DNA from: Bremerella cremea | GTDB lineage: Bacteria > Planctomycetota > Planctomycetia > Pirellulales > Pirellulaceae | Direction: 5' to 3' | NCBI RefSeq assembly: GCF_003335505.1 | Contig: NZ_QPEX01000010.1 | Coordinates: 1,364,001-1,428,000 of the forward strand | Length of the DNA stretch: 64,000 nt | Shown: positions 54,649 to 63,205 of the stretch, one piece after another | Layout: every line of letters starts with the position of its first letter | How positions within the stretch are numbered: the first letter of the stretch is position 1 | Made by a program: the position numbers and the translations under genes | The notes under the pieces: generated by a model | The model's database searches: none | What the model was told of the DNA's origin: nothing | The model's input: the letters and a program-made list of their open reading frames with translations, nothing else

Positions 54649-57458
54649 TGGGTCGCCTCCCATTTTCCGAGAACCGTGTCTTGGCAGATACGCGAAAATT
54701 CGTCGACATATTGCATTTCGGCTGGTGGAAAGAAGTTCCCTGCTCGGATGTTACGAATGGCATTTACGATGGTGGCATCCGCCTCGTCCAAGTCGTCTTC
54801 GTTCCATTTGGCCACCCGAAAGCGAACTTCTTCGCCCAGCTTGGGGAGCGTGATATAGCCGAGCGAAACCGGCCCACGGACTCCGACCGCTTTAACCAAG
54901 TGGCGATAGAACGGCAATTGAACGCCGGTCCAAACTTTTTCATTCCGGGGCCCTGTTTGATGATCTTTCTCCGGATCGCCCACGCTATCTCCGGTTTTGT
55001 AATCCCACACGGCCCATTCACCCGTTTCTAGGTTTTGGTCGATTCGATCGATCCGCCCTTCTAATTCGATTTCATCCTGGTCGACCTCAATCGTAGGATA
55101 GGGACTTTCGATTTCGACTTCGGTTCGCTTAATCACCCACCCCTCTTGGCGATGCCTGGCTTGTCCTGTGGCAAAAGCACGCAATCGCAGACGCAATTGT
55201 TCGATCTGAAGTTTAATCGTGGCCAGCGGATTCTTGCCGTAACGCTGCTCCGCCACATCACTCAGCGTATCTGAAAGGAACTCAAGAATCCGCTTCTCAT
55301 CCGTCGAGTCTTTTACATCACCGACGCCGAACTCTTGAAGCGTATCATGAGCCAAATTTCCAAATGCTCCGCCATCGAGTTCGGTCGCCCAGTCGTCGTC
55401 TCCCTGCAGACCGGCGACATATTTCAAATAGAAACGATAAGGACACTTCAAGTACTGATTGATGCGTGTCGCCGAAAAACGATCCCAAGCTGGCATCTCT
55501 AGCCCACCAGGCACAGGAATTGGAATCCTCTGCCGATGGTCACTTTGCTCAACAGCAAGCGACTTCGCACTATTTTGCGGTGGCTGGGCCGTACCGAAAA
55601 ACTTTTGCACGCGCTGCGGCAGGTCTTCGGAATCGCCGGTGAACAACAACCGGCTAGGGGCCAAGGGATCACCGTCCGCATTGCGTTTCGGTACGATCCA
55701 AGCGGCTACTTTGCGGGTGTGCTGAATGACCTGAACTTGGTAAGCATCGCGTGCGTAACGCAGCGAATCATCTTCTAAGCCGAGCAGTTTTCGCAGTGTG
55801 TTGGGCAAAAACAAATCAGCGGAATTTGAGCTAGGGATTAAGCCGTCGCAAAAGCTTGTCACCACGCACACCGGGGCATCCATCAATGGCAATTCCAGCC
55901 AGCCGAGAACTTCGATGGCCTGCTCGTCATGCTCGGCAGGAACCATCACCGAGGACAGTTGATTGCGTAGAACTCGCAACATGTCGGCGGAACCACATGG
56001 CAACGAAAGAGACTCTGGAATTTCGCTCCATGCAGCCAAAGCATCGTTAATCGCCGACAAGGGGCGAGCCACGCGCAAGTTATCGCTCGAATCGAGATCG
56101 ATCATCCGCTCGCCGTAGATCGTCAGCAGCAGTTGACGCACGCGTTCGGCCCACTCGGTCAGCGGAAGATTGGCATTGGCGAACGGTGACGTCAACTCAG
56201 ACAACTTGGCCACGGCCTCAGCCAGTTGCTCGTCGCTCATCTTGCTGCTCACTTCATCTGGCAAACGATCGTTAAACCAAGCATCAAGCTGTTCGATCCC
56301 TGGCTGCGAGAACTTCAAATGGTCGAACAAATCCGGGTGCCGGACCGATGCGGCCAGGGCTTGGTACTTATGCGTTTGCGAAAGTTCGCCGACACATTCC
56401 AGCAAGCGAAACGGGAGCGTACCGGTGACCGTTTCGCCGGGACCATAACGACAGGTGAGACCATGCTGCTGGAATACTCGTTGGATCTCTCCCAATAAAG
56501 ATTCTTCTGGCAAGCCAATAATGATGTCTTTCGCAGAATAATCGCGAGCAACTTGAGCTATCGTTCCTGCGGCCTGATCGGCCTGCTGGGTAGGGCCATC
56601 GACAATCGCAATCGACTGCCAATCAAGATCGATTGCCTCGTCCGACCACGCATCGGCAACCAAGCAGCCGTGCTCGTCAAAATGATCTGCCCAGGCATCA
56701 GGGGCCCCAATCAAGGCGGTAATTTTTCCTTGTTTTGCCGTTACCTGGTCAAGCATCTGGCGTGTCACACGATTCAAATCGACCGTGCCCAGCAACACAA
56801 TATGCTGATCACAGTGGCACTCGTTATGCTTTACCGCATACAGCCGGGCCGATTGCTTATCCCAGATTTCTAAGGCATCAAGCCGTTGAAGATACGCCGC
56901 TTGCAGCTTGGCCAGCACGTTCCAGCGGGCTTGCTCGGTGAACCCTTCAAGAGACTGCGCCTTATGGGCGACCTCGGCAAAGTCAAAAGCATTCGAGATC
57001 AACTCGCGATAGACCTTTCGCACGGCATCGCCAAAATCTCGCCAGCTGGCATAGTCGCTTGTCTCAGGAGGGTGCGGAATCAGCGGGGCCAGTTCCGCAG
57101 GCGAGACACTTCGCAGCGTCTCGCCCCAGGCAAATTGCTGGGTCAGCTCCGAAGCAAACGGAAACTGCGCATCGTAAAGATGTTCCGGCAGAAGCCCGAC
57201 CGTGATTACCTTAGGCGGAATAAGCGAGCGTCCCCCCTCTTCGACCTGTTGAACCAATAGCTCTTGCAGCCGTCGACTAGCCAACCCGCCTGGTACCACA
57301 ATCAAGCAGCCAGATAGGTCAACCAAAGGAAGCTCGTCAGAAACAACCGCCAACGTGCGGATCAGCCAAGCAGCTGCCGACGGTAAGATGGGGTGATCCC
57401 AAGATAAAAATTCACGTGTAATTGCCATCAGGCCGTCCGTGGAGAAGGTCTTGTCCAT
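54645..57458 (-). CDS. AddB-like PD-(D/E)XK nuclease subunit
   Basis: This 937-residue protein is the likely AddB partner of the downstream helicase. The N-terminal ~500 residues are a diverged UvrD-like fold without a good Walker A (VVPGGLASRRLQE takes its place). The C-terminal nuclease domain has EGRIDRID, then D819-Y-K821-T-G and a later Gln-containing GVQLPFYRHL. Only one cysteine precedes the nuclease (YLKCPYRFYLKYV) and one follows (SRICQD), so the Fe-S cluster seen in Bacillus AddB is probably absent. The start is at ATG 57458; an alternative ATG ten codons in (MAITREFLSW) is possible. It is the first gene of the operon. Confidence 0.85.
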   Translation of the reverse strand: MDKTFSTDGLMAITREFLSWDHPILPSAAAWLIRTLAVVSDELPLVDLSGCLIVVPGGLASRRLQELLVQQVEEGGRSLIPPKVITVGLLPEHLYDAQFPFASELTQQFAWGETLRSVSPAELAPLIPHPPETSDYASWRDFGDAVRKVYRELISNAFDFAEVAHKAQSLEGFTEQARWNVLAKLQAAYLQRLDALEIWDKQSARLYAVKHNECHCDQHIVLLGTVDLNRVTRQMLDQVTAKQGKITALIGAPDAWADHFDEHGCLVADAWSDEAIDLDWQSIAIVDGPTQQADQAAGTIAQVARDYSAKDIIIGLPEESLLGEIQRVFQQHGLTCRYGPGETVTGTLPFRLLECVGELSQTHKYQALAASVRHPDLFDHLKFSQPGIEQLDAWFNDRLPDEVSSKMSDEQLAEAVAKLSELTSPFANANLPLTEWAERVRQLLLTIYGERMIDLDSSDNLRVARPLSAINDALAAWSEIPESLSLPCGSADMLRVLRNQLSSVMVPAEHDEQAIEVLGWLELPLMDAPVCVVTSFCDGLIPSSNSADLFLPNTLRKLLGLEDDSLRYARDAYQVQVIQHTRKVAAWIVPKRNADGDPLAPSRLLFTGDSEDLPQRVQKFFGTAQPPQNSAKSLAVEQSDHRQRIPIPVPGGLEMPAWDRFSATRINQYLKCPYRFYLKYVAGLQGDDDWATELDGGAFGNLAHDTLQEFGVGDVKDSTDEKRILEFLSDTLSDVAEQRYGKNPLATIKLQIEQLRLRLRAFATGQARHRQEGWVIKRTEVEIESPYPTIEVDQDEIELEGRIDRIDQNLETGEWAVWDYKTGDSVGDPEKDHQTGPRNEKVWTGVQLPFYRHLVKAVGVRGPVSLGYITLPKLGEEVRFRVAKWNEDDLDEADATIVNAIRNIRAGNFFPPAEMQYVDEFSRICQDTVLGKWEATQ

Positions 57459-57555
57459 GCTACCCGTAGGATACAGCTCCTCGCGACGCAGGAGAAGTCA
57501 CCTAAAGCGGCGGCAGCAGAAAGCTCAGCCTCTCAAGCGGACGTGACACGTTTGG

Positions 57556-58752
57556 TCACTCGGCCATGCGAACTGGAGTGGATCGCGGTAAGACCTCGTC
57601 GTAAACGGTCGCCACCCCCCGAGCCATAGCAACATCGGAAAAGGACTCGGCATGTCGTGCCAGGGCGTTTCGGCGAATCTCACGCCAATCGACTTTGCCG
57701 ATCAGAACAGCCTCGATTTTTTGCGCCAAGTTCTGAGCGTCGTTCGGCTTGGCGATCATGCCACTCTCACCGTCGACAATTGCTTCCGTGACACCTTCCA
57801 CATCGGTTGCCATCACGGGAACTCCGGCTGCCATCGCTTCCAAGACCACCATGGGCAGCCCTTCCCCGAACAGGCTAGGCAAGACAAACAAATCCATCTT
57901 TGCGAACTCTGCGTTCACATCCTGGGTAAAACCGACCCACTCGATCGCACCTGCCAGATTCAGCTTGGCAACTAGCTCTTGAATTTTCTGCTCGTAGTCA
58001 ACCGTCTCGAAACGCCCGACCGCACGAAGACAAACGGGCTGGCCAGCTTGGCGTAGTTCGGCAATCGCTTCGAGCAAGACTTCCAACCCCTTGCGTGGGC
58101 GAAAGAGGGCTACCGTTCCTAAGGTCCAGTTTCCAACAGGAAGCTCGCGTTCAGGCACGTTGGCAAGTTGAGGGACACCGTTATGAACCACTGCCAGGCG
58201 GTTATCAGCGACTCCCATCGACTTCATGTGGGCAGCCAAGCTATTAGAGACACAAATCAGCTTATTCGCCCGCGCCACGGAAACCTGTTCGATCCGCTGG
58301 TTGAACCAGTTTCGCCATCGATTCGTCGAGTCACGCGAAGTCGGACTGTGGACATGATAAATGAAAGGAACATTCGCCAGATAGGCGGCCCCCATACCAA
58401 TCATCGCAGTCCGCGGCGTATGGGCATGGACGATTTGAAACTGTTCTTTTTTTACAAGGTCAGCCAACGCTTTGGATTGCCACAAATCGAAGCGATGGCG
58501 CATCGGCATATCGTAAATCGCCCCGACACTCGCCGAGCGAGCCTGGGCGAACTGACCTGGCTTGACGCAAACAAAACTCACGTCGTAGCCAAATTGAGGC
58601 AAGCACTTGCCCAACAGATCCTGGACGCGTTCCGCCCCGGAATAGAACTCGCCATTGATCACATGCGCCACTTTTGCCAAGGAGCGCCGCGTGCTCTCAG
58701 TGTTATCGGTTTCTTGTTGCTCGTTCGGTGGGGAAAGCATGGCATTAGACAT
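57556..58752 (-). CDS. Glycosyltransferase family 4 protein
   Basis: This 398-residue cytosolic GT-B enzyme has an N-terminal acceptor domain (HVINGEFYSGAERVQDLLG, a GT4-like start) and a C-terminal donor domain. That domain includes LGTVALFRPRKGLEVLLEAI, WVGFTQDVNAEFAKMDLFVLPSLFGEGLPMVVLEAMAAGVPV-type elements and the EX7E pair around it. The first ~28 residues are polar and may be a disordered extension. It lies near no other cell-wall gene, so the acceptor is unknown; the family makes surface polysaccharide or glycolipid. An alternative start is the ATG at codon 5. Confidence 0.88.
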   Translation of the reverse strand: MSNAMLSPPNEQQETDNTESTRRSLAKVAHVINGEFYSGAERVQDLLGKCLPQFGYDVSFVCVKPGQFAQARSASVGAIYDMPMRHRFDLWQSKALADLVKKEQFQIVHAHTPRTAMIGMGAAYLANVPFIYHVHSPTSRDSTNRWRNWFNQRIEQVSVARANKLICVSNSLAAHMKSMGVADNRLAVVHNGVPQLANVPERELPVGNWTLGTVALFRPRKGLEVLLEAIAELRQAGQPVCLRAVGRFETVDYEQKIQELVAKLNLAGAIEWVGFTQDVNAEFAKMDLFVLPSLFGEGLPMVVLEAMAAGVPVMATDVEGVTEAIVDGESGMIAKPNDAQNLAQKIEAVLIGKVDWREIRRNALARHAESFSDVAMARGVATVYDEVLPRSTPVRMAE

Positions 58753-58985
58753 GATAGGCTCGTCGTTTGAATGGAATTTATCAAACGTACGTTCCCCCTA
58801 ACAAACCAGCGCAGTTCATTCCTTCCCAAGCCGATTCCGCACGACCGTGTTACGCACGGTTGCAACGATTATAACGACAAACGCTGACGACACGGCTCTT
58901 CCCAGGCAAGCCCCCAAACCTAGTGAGCGACTACCTGAGCCCCGCCTGCCATTGGTCGCTTCTGTTAGCAATAGGCAACCAAGCG

Positions 58986-60731
58986 TCAATTAAGCCCTAT
59001 CAATTCGCCCAACTCTGGCAGTTTGGCGTAGAAGAGATAGCCCCCAGCGATCAGCATCCCGAACGAAGAAATCCACAATCCCACGTCCCACAATAGGCCT
59101 GGCATGAGACGATGATCGATTCGCCGGTACCGATAAAAGAGCGCGGCAAACGAAAGCATTGGCAACATGATTGCCTGCATCACGCCACTTAGCAAAACCA
59201 GCTTGGCCGGCTCGGGTATGATCGCATACACGACAAAACAAAGCAGCGGAAATGCCACATTAAAAACCGTTACCGTGTTATGCAGCGACTTGTCAGAAGG
59301 AGGAATGAGACCAAACAAACGAACCCCATCCGCATCAACCCGGGCATGCCCTGCATTGGCGACAAAGAAGGTGGAATACAGAACCGCAAACGCCCCGAAC
59401 AAGAATAGCGTCGGTGCAATCGTCCCGAACACAGGTTCGTACATCACACTCAAAGTGCGAATCAGCTCGGTACTCTCTGGGTTCATACCCGCACGCCCTA
59501 AAATGGCCGCCCCCAGCAGATAGAACGCGATTGTCGCAAAAGTGTAAACAACCATCGAACCCCAAGCATCTAACTGCATGACCTTCATCCAGCCGGAAGC
59601 ACGGCGAGCCCAACTTTCCGACTCGCTCCTTGGTCCTGTAAAACGGGCGTAGCCTCGCTCGATGCACCAATAGGGATAAGTAATGAGTTCGGAAGCCCCC
59701 ACACCGATGATGCCAAAGGTTGCTAAGGCGGTAACCACCGGATTCACCCCTGAAACAGTATTGCCTGGCAGGCTGAAGCTTAGCCCCAGCAGCACTTCGC
59801 TGCCCGAGACAGCCCAATCGGGCGAGAACTGCAAGGCGAATAGATTGCCAATGGTGACAAGCGTAAAGCTGGCCACCAGGATGGTCGAGAAGTGCTGAAT
59901 AAAGTGGTACCGCCCCAAATAAAGTAGCCCCGCTGTCACCACCGCGATGATCCCAGCCCACAACTTGTCATCGATACTAACGACGGACTGTTTTAATTCT
60001 TGCATCACGGACTGCGAGCTGGCGATCTGCTGCTTGAGGTGTTTAAGCTGATCCTTGTCGGTTGTCTCGCCCATTAACACCTGGTCCGCTTGAATGCTAC
60101 GCCGGAGGGCAAGATATTGGGCCGAGGTCTCGGACTGGGCCGCTTCTAAAGCTTTCAGCTTGTCCTTTGCCTGAGCCAAAGCAGGCTGGTCATCACGATC
60201 GCGAGCCAATCGCGCCAGCGTTTCCTGAATTTGGATTTCAGCTTGAGCCTTGGCAAAGGCGTTGTACTGACGTCCATGTTCCGTTAGGGGTACGCAGATT
60301 TGCATGGCCTGGCCTACCGCTCCGACGATTCCGCCTAACTGAGCAAGACTCGCCAAGGTCATCAGTAGCCAATAGACCATCAACCAGTTGATACTGCGCG
60401 GTTGTCCCCAAGAGCGAAAACGGACTGCGGGCCCAGGGATTTCGTTCAATCCGTCCAGTGCCGTCTTACCCGACGTAATGGTATAACGTCCGAATTCCAC
60501 CTGAACGAAAACCTTGATTACGCACCCTAAAATGATCAGCCACAACAGCGAGAAGCCAGCTTCGGCACCCGTTTTGGTTGTCGCGATCAATTCGCCAGAA
60601 CCGACGATCGAGCCAGCCACAATCAAGCCAGGCCCAAGGTGAGTAAGCATCGACAAGAAGCGTGTTGGCGGCTCGACCGTAAGATCGATCTCGTCCGGAG
60701 TCTCTCCGGGAGAAGGCGCGGAATCGCTCAT
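58986..60731 (-). CDS. Nramp-related transporter with non-canonical metal site and coiled-coil insert
   Basis: This 581-residue membrane protein is recognisable as Nramp-like from GPGLIVAG and the helix pattern (about 11). The TM1 metal motif DPGN is replaced by G44-S-G-E47, and the TM6 region reads GASELITYPYW instead of the MPH motif. Between TM3 and TM4 a hydrophilic stretch of about 105 residues (150-255) is a predicted coiled coil rich in Ala, Lys, Gln and Glu. The substrate is therefore doubtful: Mn/Fe transport is unlikely as such, and another cation is possible. An inverted repeat lies about 75 bases upstream. It precedes the glycosyltransferase gene by 233 bases on the same strand. 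Confidence 0.82.
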   Translation of the reverse strand: MSDSAPSPGETPDEIDLTVEPPTRFLSMLTHLGPGLIVAGSIVGSGELIATTKTGAEAGFSLLWLIILGCVIKVFVQVEFGRYTITSGKTALDGLNEIPGPAVRFRSWGQPRSINWLMVYWLLMTLASLAQLGGIVGAVGQAMQICVPLTEHGRQYNAFAKAQAEIQIQETLARLARDRDDQPALAQAKDKLKALEAAQSETSAQYLALRRSIQADQVLMGETTDKDQLKHLKQQIASSQSVMQELKQSVVSIDDKLWAGIIAVVTAGLLYLGRYHFIQHFSTILVASFTLVTIGNLFALQFSPDWAVSGSEVLLGLSFSLPGNTVSGVNPVVTALATFGIIGVGASELITYPYWCIERGYARFTGPRSESESWARRASGWMKVMQLDAWGSMVVYTFATIAFYLLGAAILGRAGMNPESTELIRTLSVMYEPVFGTIAPTLFLFGAFAVLYSTFFVANAGHARVDADGVRLFGLIPPSDKSLHNTVTVFNVAFPLLCFVVYAIIPEPAKLVLLSGVMQAIMLPMLSFAALFYRYRRIDHRLMPGLLWDVGLWISSFGMLIAGGYLFYAKLPELGELIGLN

Positions 60732-60805
60732 GAGGGGGCAACAAGGTGAGGGGACCAGCGTCCCGGGAGGATGATGGAGGAGGTTGGGTACAGGCTAACC
60801 CATTT

Positions 60806-60834
60806 TGACAGGCTTGAAAAGAACTTGCCTGTCA
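60806..60834. promoter_or_regulatory. Perfect inverted repeat upstream of the Nramp-like gene
   Basis: TGACAGGC and GCCTGTCA are separated by 13 bases. No T-tract follows on either strand, so it looks more like an operator or leader hairpin than a terminator. It lies about 75 bases ahead of the transporter ATG. Confidence 0.4.
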
Positions 60835-60879
60835 GGCAGAAGAGAAGGCGCTACAGATAAGAATTAGGCCACCCGGGCA

Positions 60880-61131
60880 CTATGGATTCTCGGAATCGTA
60901 GTACATGACTTCTTCTTCCAATATTTCGCCTTCATCAATTGACTCAACAGGAACCCCTTCGCTAATCACTGTATGAGAAGAATAGGGGGCGAATGCCGAG
61001 CCAGCGCGCTGACCACTCAACTGTGCTTCGTCAAATGCAGCATACGTATAGTCATAGGGATGACTACACATTGCACAACCCAAACTGCTGGTCAGCATGA
61101 AAGAAGCAATCAGGTAGAGGAACGTTTTCAT
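60880..61131 (-). CDS. Small exported protein with GCxMC motif
   Basis: This 83-residue protein has a signal peptide (MKTFLYLIASFMLTSSLGC) with a possible but imperfect lipobox. The mature part begins CAMCSHPYDYTYAAF, then an acidic tail (SIDEGEILEEEVMYYD). The Cys pattern with Pro-x-Asp-Tyr resembles other small planctomycete exported proteins, but I know of no function. The start was set at ATG 61131 because the 22 codons upstream lack the signal. It may be a surface lipoprotein. Confidence 0.65.
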   Translation of the reverse strand: MKTFLYLIASFMLTSSLGCAMCSHPYDYTYAAFDEAQLSGQRAGSAFAPYSSHTVISEGVPVESIDEGEILEEEVMYYDSENP

Positions 61132-61293
61132 GGCATCGCAGCCTTGCATAGGGAGCCGAATCGTCGGTAGATCTCGTTTCCGTAGTTCTATCGTCAAGTC
61201 CGGTCTGGCAAGTTAAGTCGATTTTAACGGTTGAACCGATTTTAAGGGGACTAACTGCTAGCAAATCTAAAACGGAGCTCCCTCGGAACGCGA

Positions 61294-61324
61294 AAAGACC
61301 AGCCTTATCATGGGACTGGTCTTT
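61294..61324 (-). terminator. Terminator of the nucleotidyltransferase-like gene (minus strand)
   Basis: AAAGACCAG pairs with CTGGTCTTT around a 13-base loop. On the minus strand the second arm ends TTTTC. The T-run is short, so termination may be partial. Confidence 0.6.
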
Positions 61325-61359
61325 CCGTGTTGCTTTGCTGTAGAGGTGAAACGGCTTAA

Positions 61360-62133
61360 TTAGGCGATTGCCCGATTCCGATTCGCCATACGATCGCGCA
61401 TCGGAGGTTGACCATCGATAACGCGGACCATGTCCTGCCACTCGGGCGTTTCCGTTCCCAAAATGTCGACAATCGCGAGCAGCTCTTCCCAATCTTCTTC
61501 ATTCGTCACCGAGAACCGCAGATCGTTCCGGTCGAGCGATTTCGGCACCGGCAATCTCTCTTGCTGAAAGAGCTCAGGATAGTCCAAGAAGGAGCTATTG
61601 ATATGGTAAGCATCCGTTTCAGACTTCACCTCGCGGGCAGCCTTGGCGAGGGCCGAACTACGAATCCATTCGGCAAACAAACCAATGTTCGAGCGGCACG
61701 CTGGCGAACCATCCTCAAAGCAGTACCCGATATAGTCGTCATGCTGATTCTGCTGAGCAGTGGTCAGCAAGCGATCGATGAGTACCGGATCGCAGAAAGG
61801 AGTTTCTAGCGGGACACGCACGATCGAGCTAGAAGGGTACTCGACCGAAGCGTCAGCCAAGCGGGCCAGTGGGGTCTTTTTGCTACTAAAATAGCAGGGA
61901 ATATCAAGCGGAATCAGACTACCCAATTCGCGATACTTGGGGGCATCGGGCATAACCACAACAATTCCGTCGACCAACTCAGCCTCCGAGACACGTCGAA
62001 CAAGCCATTCGATCAGAGGTTTGGCGGCTAGTTTACGGCCAGCCAGTTTGCTGGGAGCAAGCCCACCGCTTTGCGGCTCTCCAGGTGCCAAGTTTAGCTG
62101 GTCATCGATCTGAACGATGGCGAGATGTTTCAT
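61360..62133 (-). CDS. Cytidylyltransferase-like (SpsF/NeuA-type) protein
   Basis: This 257-residue cytosolic protein has an NTP-transferase-like fold: LAGRKLAAKPLIEWLVRR near 30-47, VVVMPDAPKYREL near 59-71 and SSIVRVPLETPFCDPVLIDRLL near 102-123. These align with acylneuraminate cytidylyltransferases and SpsF. The N-terminal nucleotide-binding loop is diverged (IVQIDDQLNLAPGEP in place of the usual IPARGGSKG), so activity as a sugar activator is uncertain. It may supply an activated sugar or regulate a polymer gene elsewhere; no polysaccharide cluster is next to it. Confidence 0.7.
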   Translation of the reverse strand: MKHLAIVQIDDQLNLAPGEPQSGGLAPSKLAGRKLAAKPLIEWLVRRVSEAELVDGIVVVMPDAPKYRELGSLIPLDIPCYFSSKKTPLARLADASVEYPSSSIVRVPLETPFCDPVLIDRLLTTAQQNQHDDYIGYCFEDGSPACRSNIGLFAEWIRSSALAKAAREVKSETDAYHINSSFLDYPELFQQERLPVPKSLDRNDLRFSVTNEEDWEELLAIVDILGTETPEWQDMVRVIDGQPPMRDRMANRNRAIA

Positions 62134-62267
62134 CGCGTCAATCCTTTACTGCGGGAGGGAGGGCTAGGTCACGGCTCGTAACCAGAGGTAGTCCAGTTTC
62201 AGTGTATCGGCGGCCAACAAGTTTCGTCAATCTTGAGAAATGAGTCTGCGAACACCTAATGATTGAC

Positions 62268-62933
62268 CTACACCGGCCGGGTAGGAATTAGCAACTCATA
62301 GATCCGAGGATCGTGCAAGGTATCCGCGATCATCTGAGCCCCAATAAACGAGTGTTTTTTGCTGTGATCGCCGGGAACTGCAATGGCATGCGTACCGGCA
62401 TCAATCGCAGCTTTGCAGCCCGTTTCGCTGTCTTCAAACACCACAATTTGTTGCGGCGAAAGCGCAAGACGACTTGCCGCAGCAAGATAAATCTCTGGGT
62501 GCGGCTTGCCGTGCTGAACCTCATCGCCGCCAATCACAAACTGAAGATCGGGCGTAATATTAAAACGCCCCAGCAACTCAACAGCCATGTTGCGACTGGC
62601 ACTGGTGCAAACGGCCAGCGGATACTTGGCTTGCAGAAGCGCCTTAAACAGCTCCGTGAATCCAGGCATCAACCCAAGGGACACTTCAAGAATGTCCGCA
62701 AAGATCTCTTCCGATTCGCGTTCCAGAATCTCGATGCTGTCGGCGAGATCATGCCAGTCAATCATCACCTGAAAAGCAACCGGCGCGGGCCGCCCCATCA
62801 TGGCATCGGTCAGGTCTTGTGAAAGTGCCAAACCACGACGCCGTAGAATCTCAGCAGAAACCTTGGGGTAAAGCATCTCGGTGTTAAGTATCGTTCCATC
62901 CATGTCAAAAACGACGGCGCGAATATCTGGCAT
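62268..62933 (-). CDS. HAD-superfamily phosphatase (beta-phosphoglucomutase-like)
   Basis: This 221-residue enzyme is of HAD subfamily IA. Motif I is FDMDGTILNTE, with D9 and D11. A helical cap follows, then the motif II region with Thr in VCTSASRNMAVELL, Lys in HGKPHPEIYL and motif IV VFEDSETGCKAAIDAG. The HGKP-x-P motif is typical of beta-phosphoglucomutase and 2-deoxyglucose-6-phosphatase relatives. The start at 62933 (MPDIRAVVF) drops a hydrophobic but non-homologous 16-codon extension. The substrate is probably a hexose phosphate, by family. Confidence 0.87.
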   Translation of the reverse strand: MPDIRAVVFDMDGTILNTEMLYPKVSAEILRRRGLALSQDLTDAMMGRPAPVAFQVMIDWHDLADSIEILERESEEIFADILEVSLGLMPGFTELFKALLQAKYPLAVCTSASRNMAVELLGRFNITPDLQFVIGGDEVQHGKPHPEIYLAAASRLALSPQQIVVFEDSETGCKAAIDAGTHAIAVPGDHSKKHSFIGAQMIADTLHDPRIYELLIPTRPV

Positions 62934-63040
62934 CTTACCTTCCACTAAAAACGGGGGAAAGAACAAGCAACAAAGCAGCAATTACCAAGGCTCTTACCTG
63001 TTTGTCTCATTTTTTCTGCCATTACCCAAGAGGGGCCGCG

Positions 63041-63070
63041 TTGCCAAACGGGGTAACTCCGTGATATAGT
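63041..63070 (+). promoter_or_regulatory. Putative promoter of tRNA-Leu
   Basis: TTGCCA and TATAGT are 18 bases apart, and the tRNA begins about 50 bases after the -10 box. The boxes were read by eye and fit a sigma70-like promoter. Confidence 0.5.
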
Positions 63071-63123
63071 GAGGAACTTAATCGTTTCCACTTGGCGACC
63101 ACATGGGTGGAGACGAACTTCCT

Positions 63124-63205
63124 GGGGATGTGGCGAAACTGGCAGACGCGCTAGATTTAGGATCTAGTTCCGCAAGGAGTGCAGGTTCGATTCCTGTCAT
63201 CCCCA
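63124..63205 (+). tRNA. tRNA-Leu (UAG anticodon)
   Basis: The acceptor GGGGATG/CATCCCC is a perfect 7 pairs. The anticodon stem CTAGA/TCTAG encloses the loop TTTAGGA, which gives anticodon TAG. A class II variable arm (TTCCGCAAGGAG region) and the T arm GCAGG-TTCGATT-CCTGT follow. The discriminator base is A. No CCA is encoded. Confidence 0.96.
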
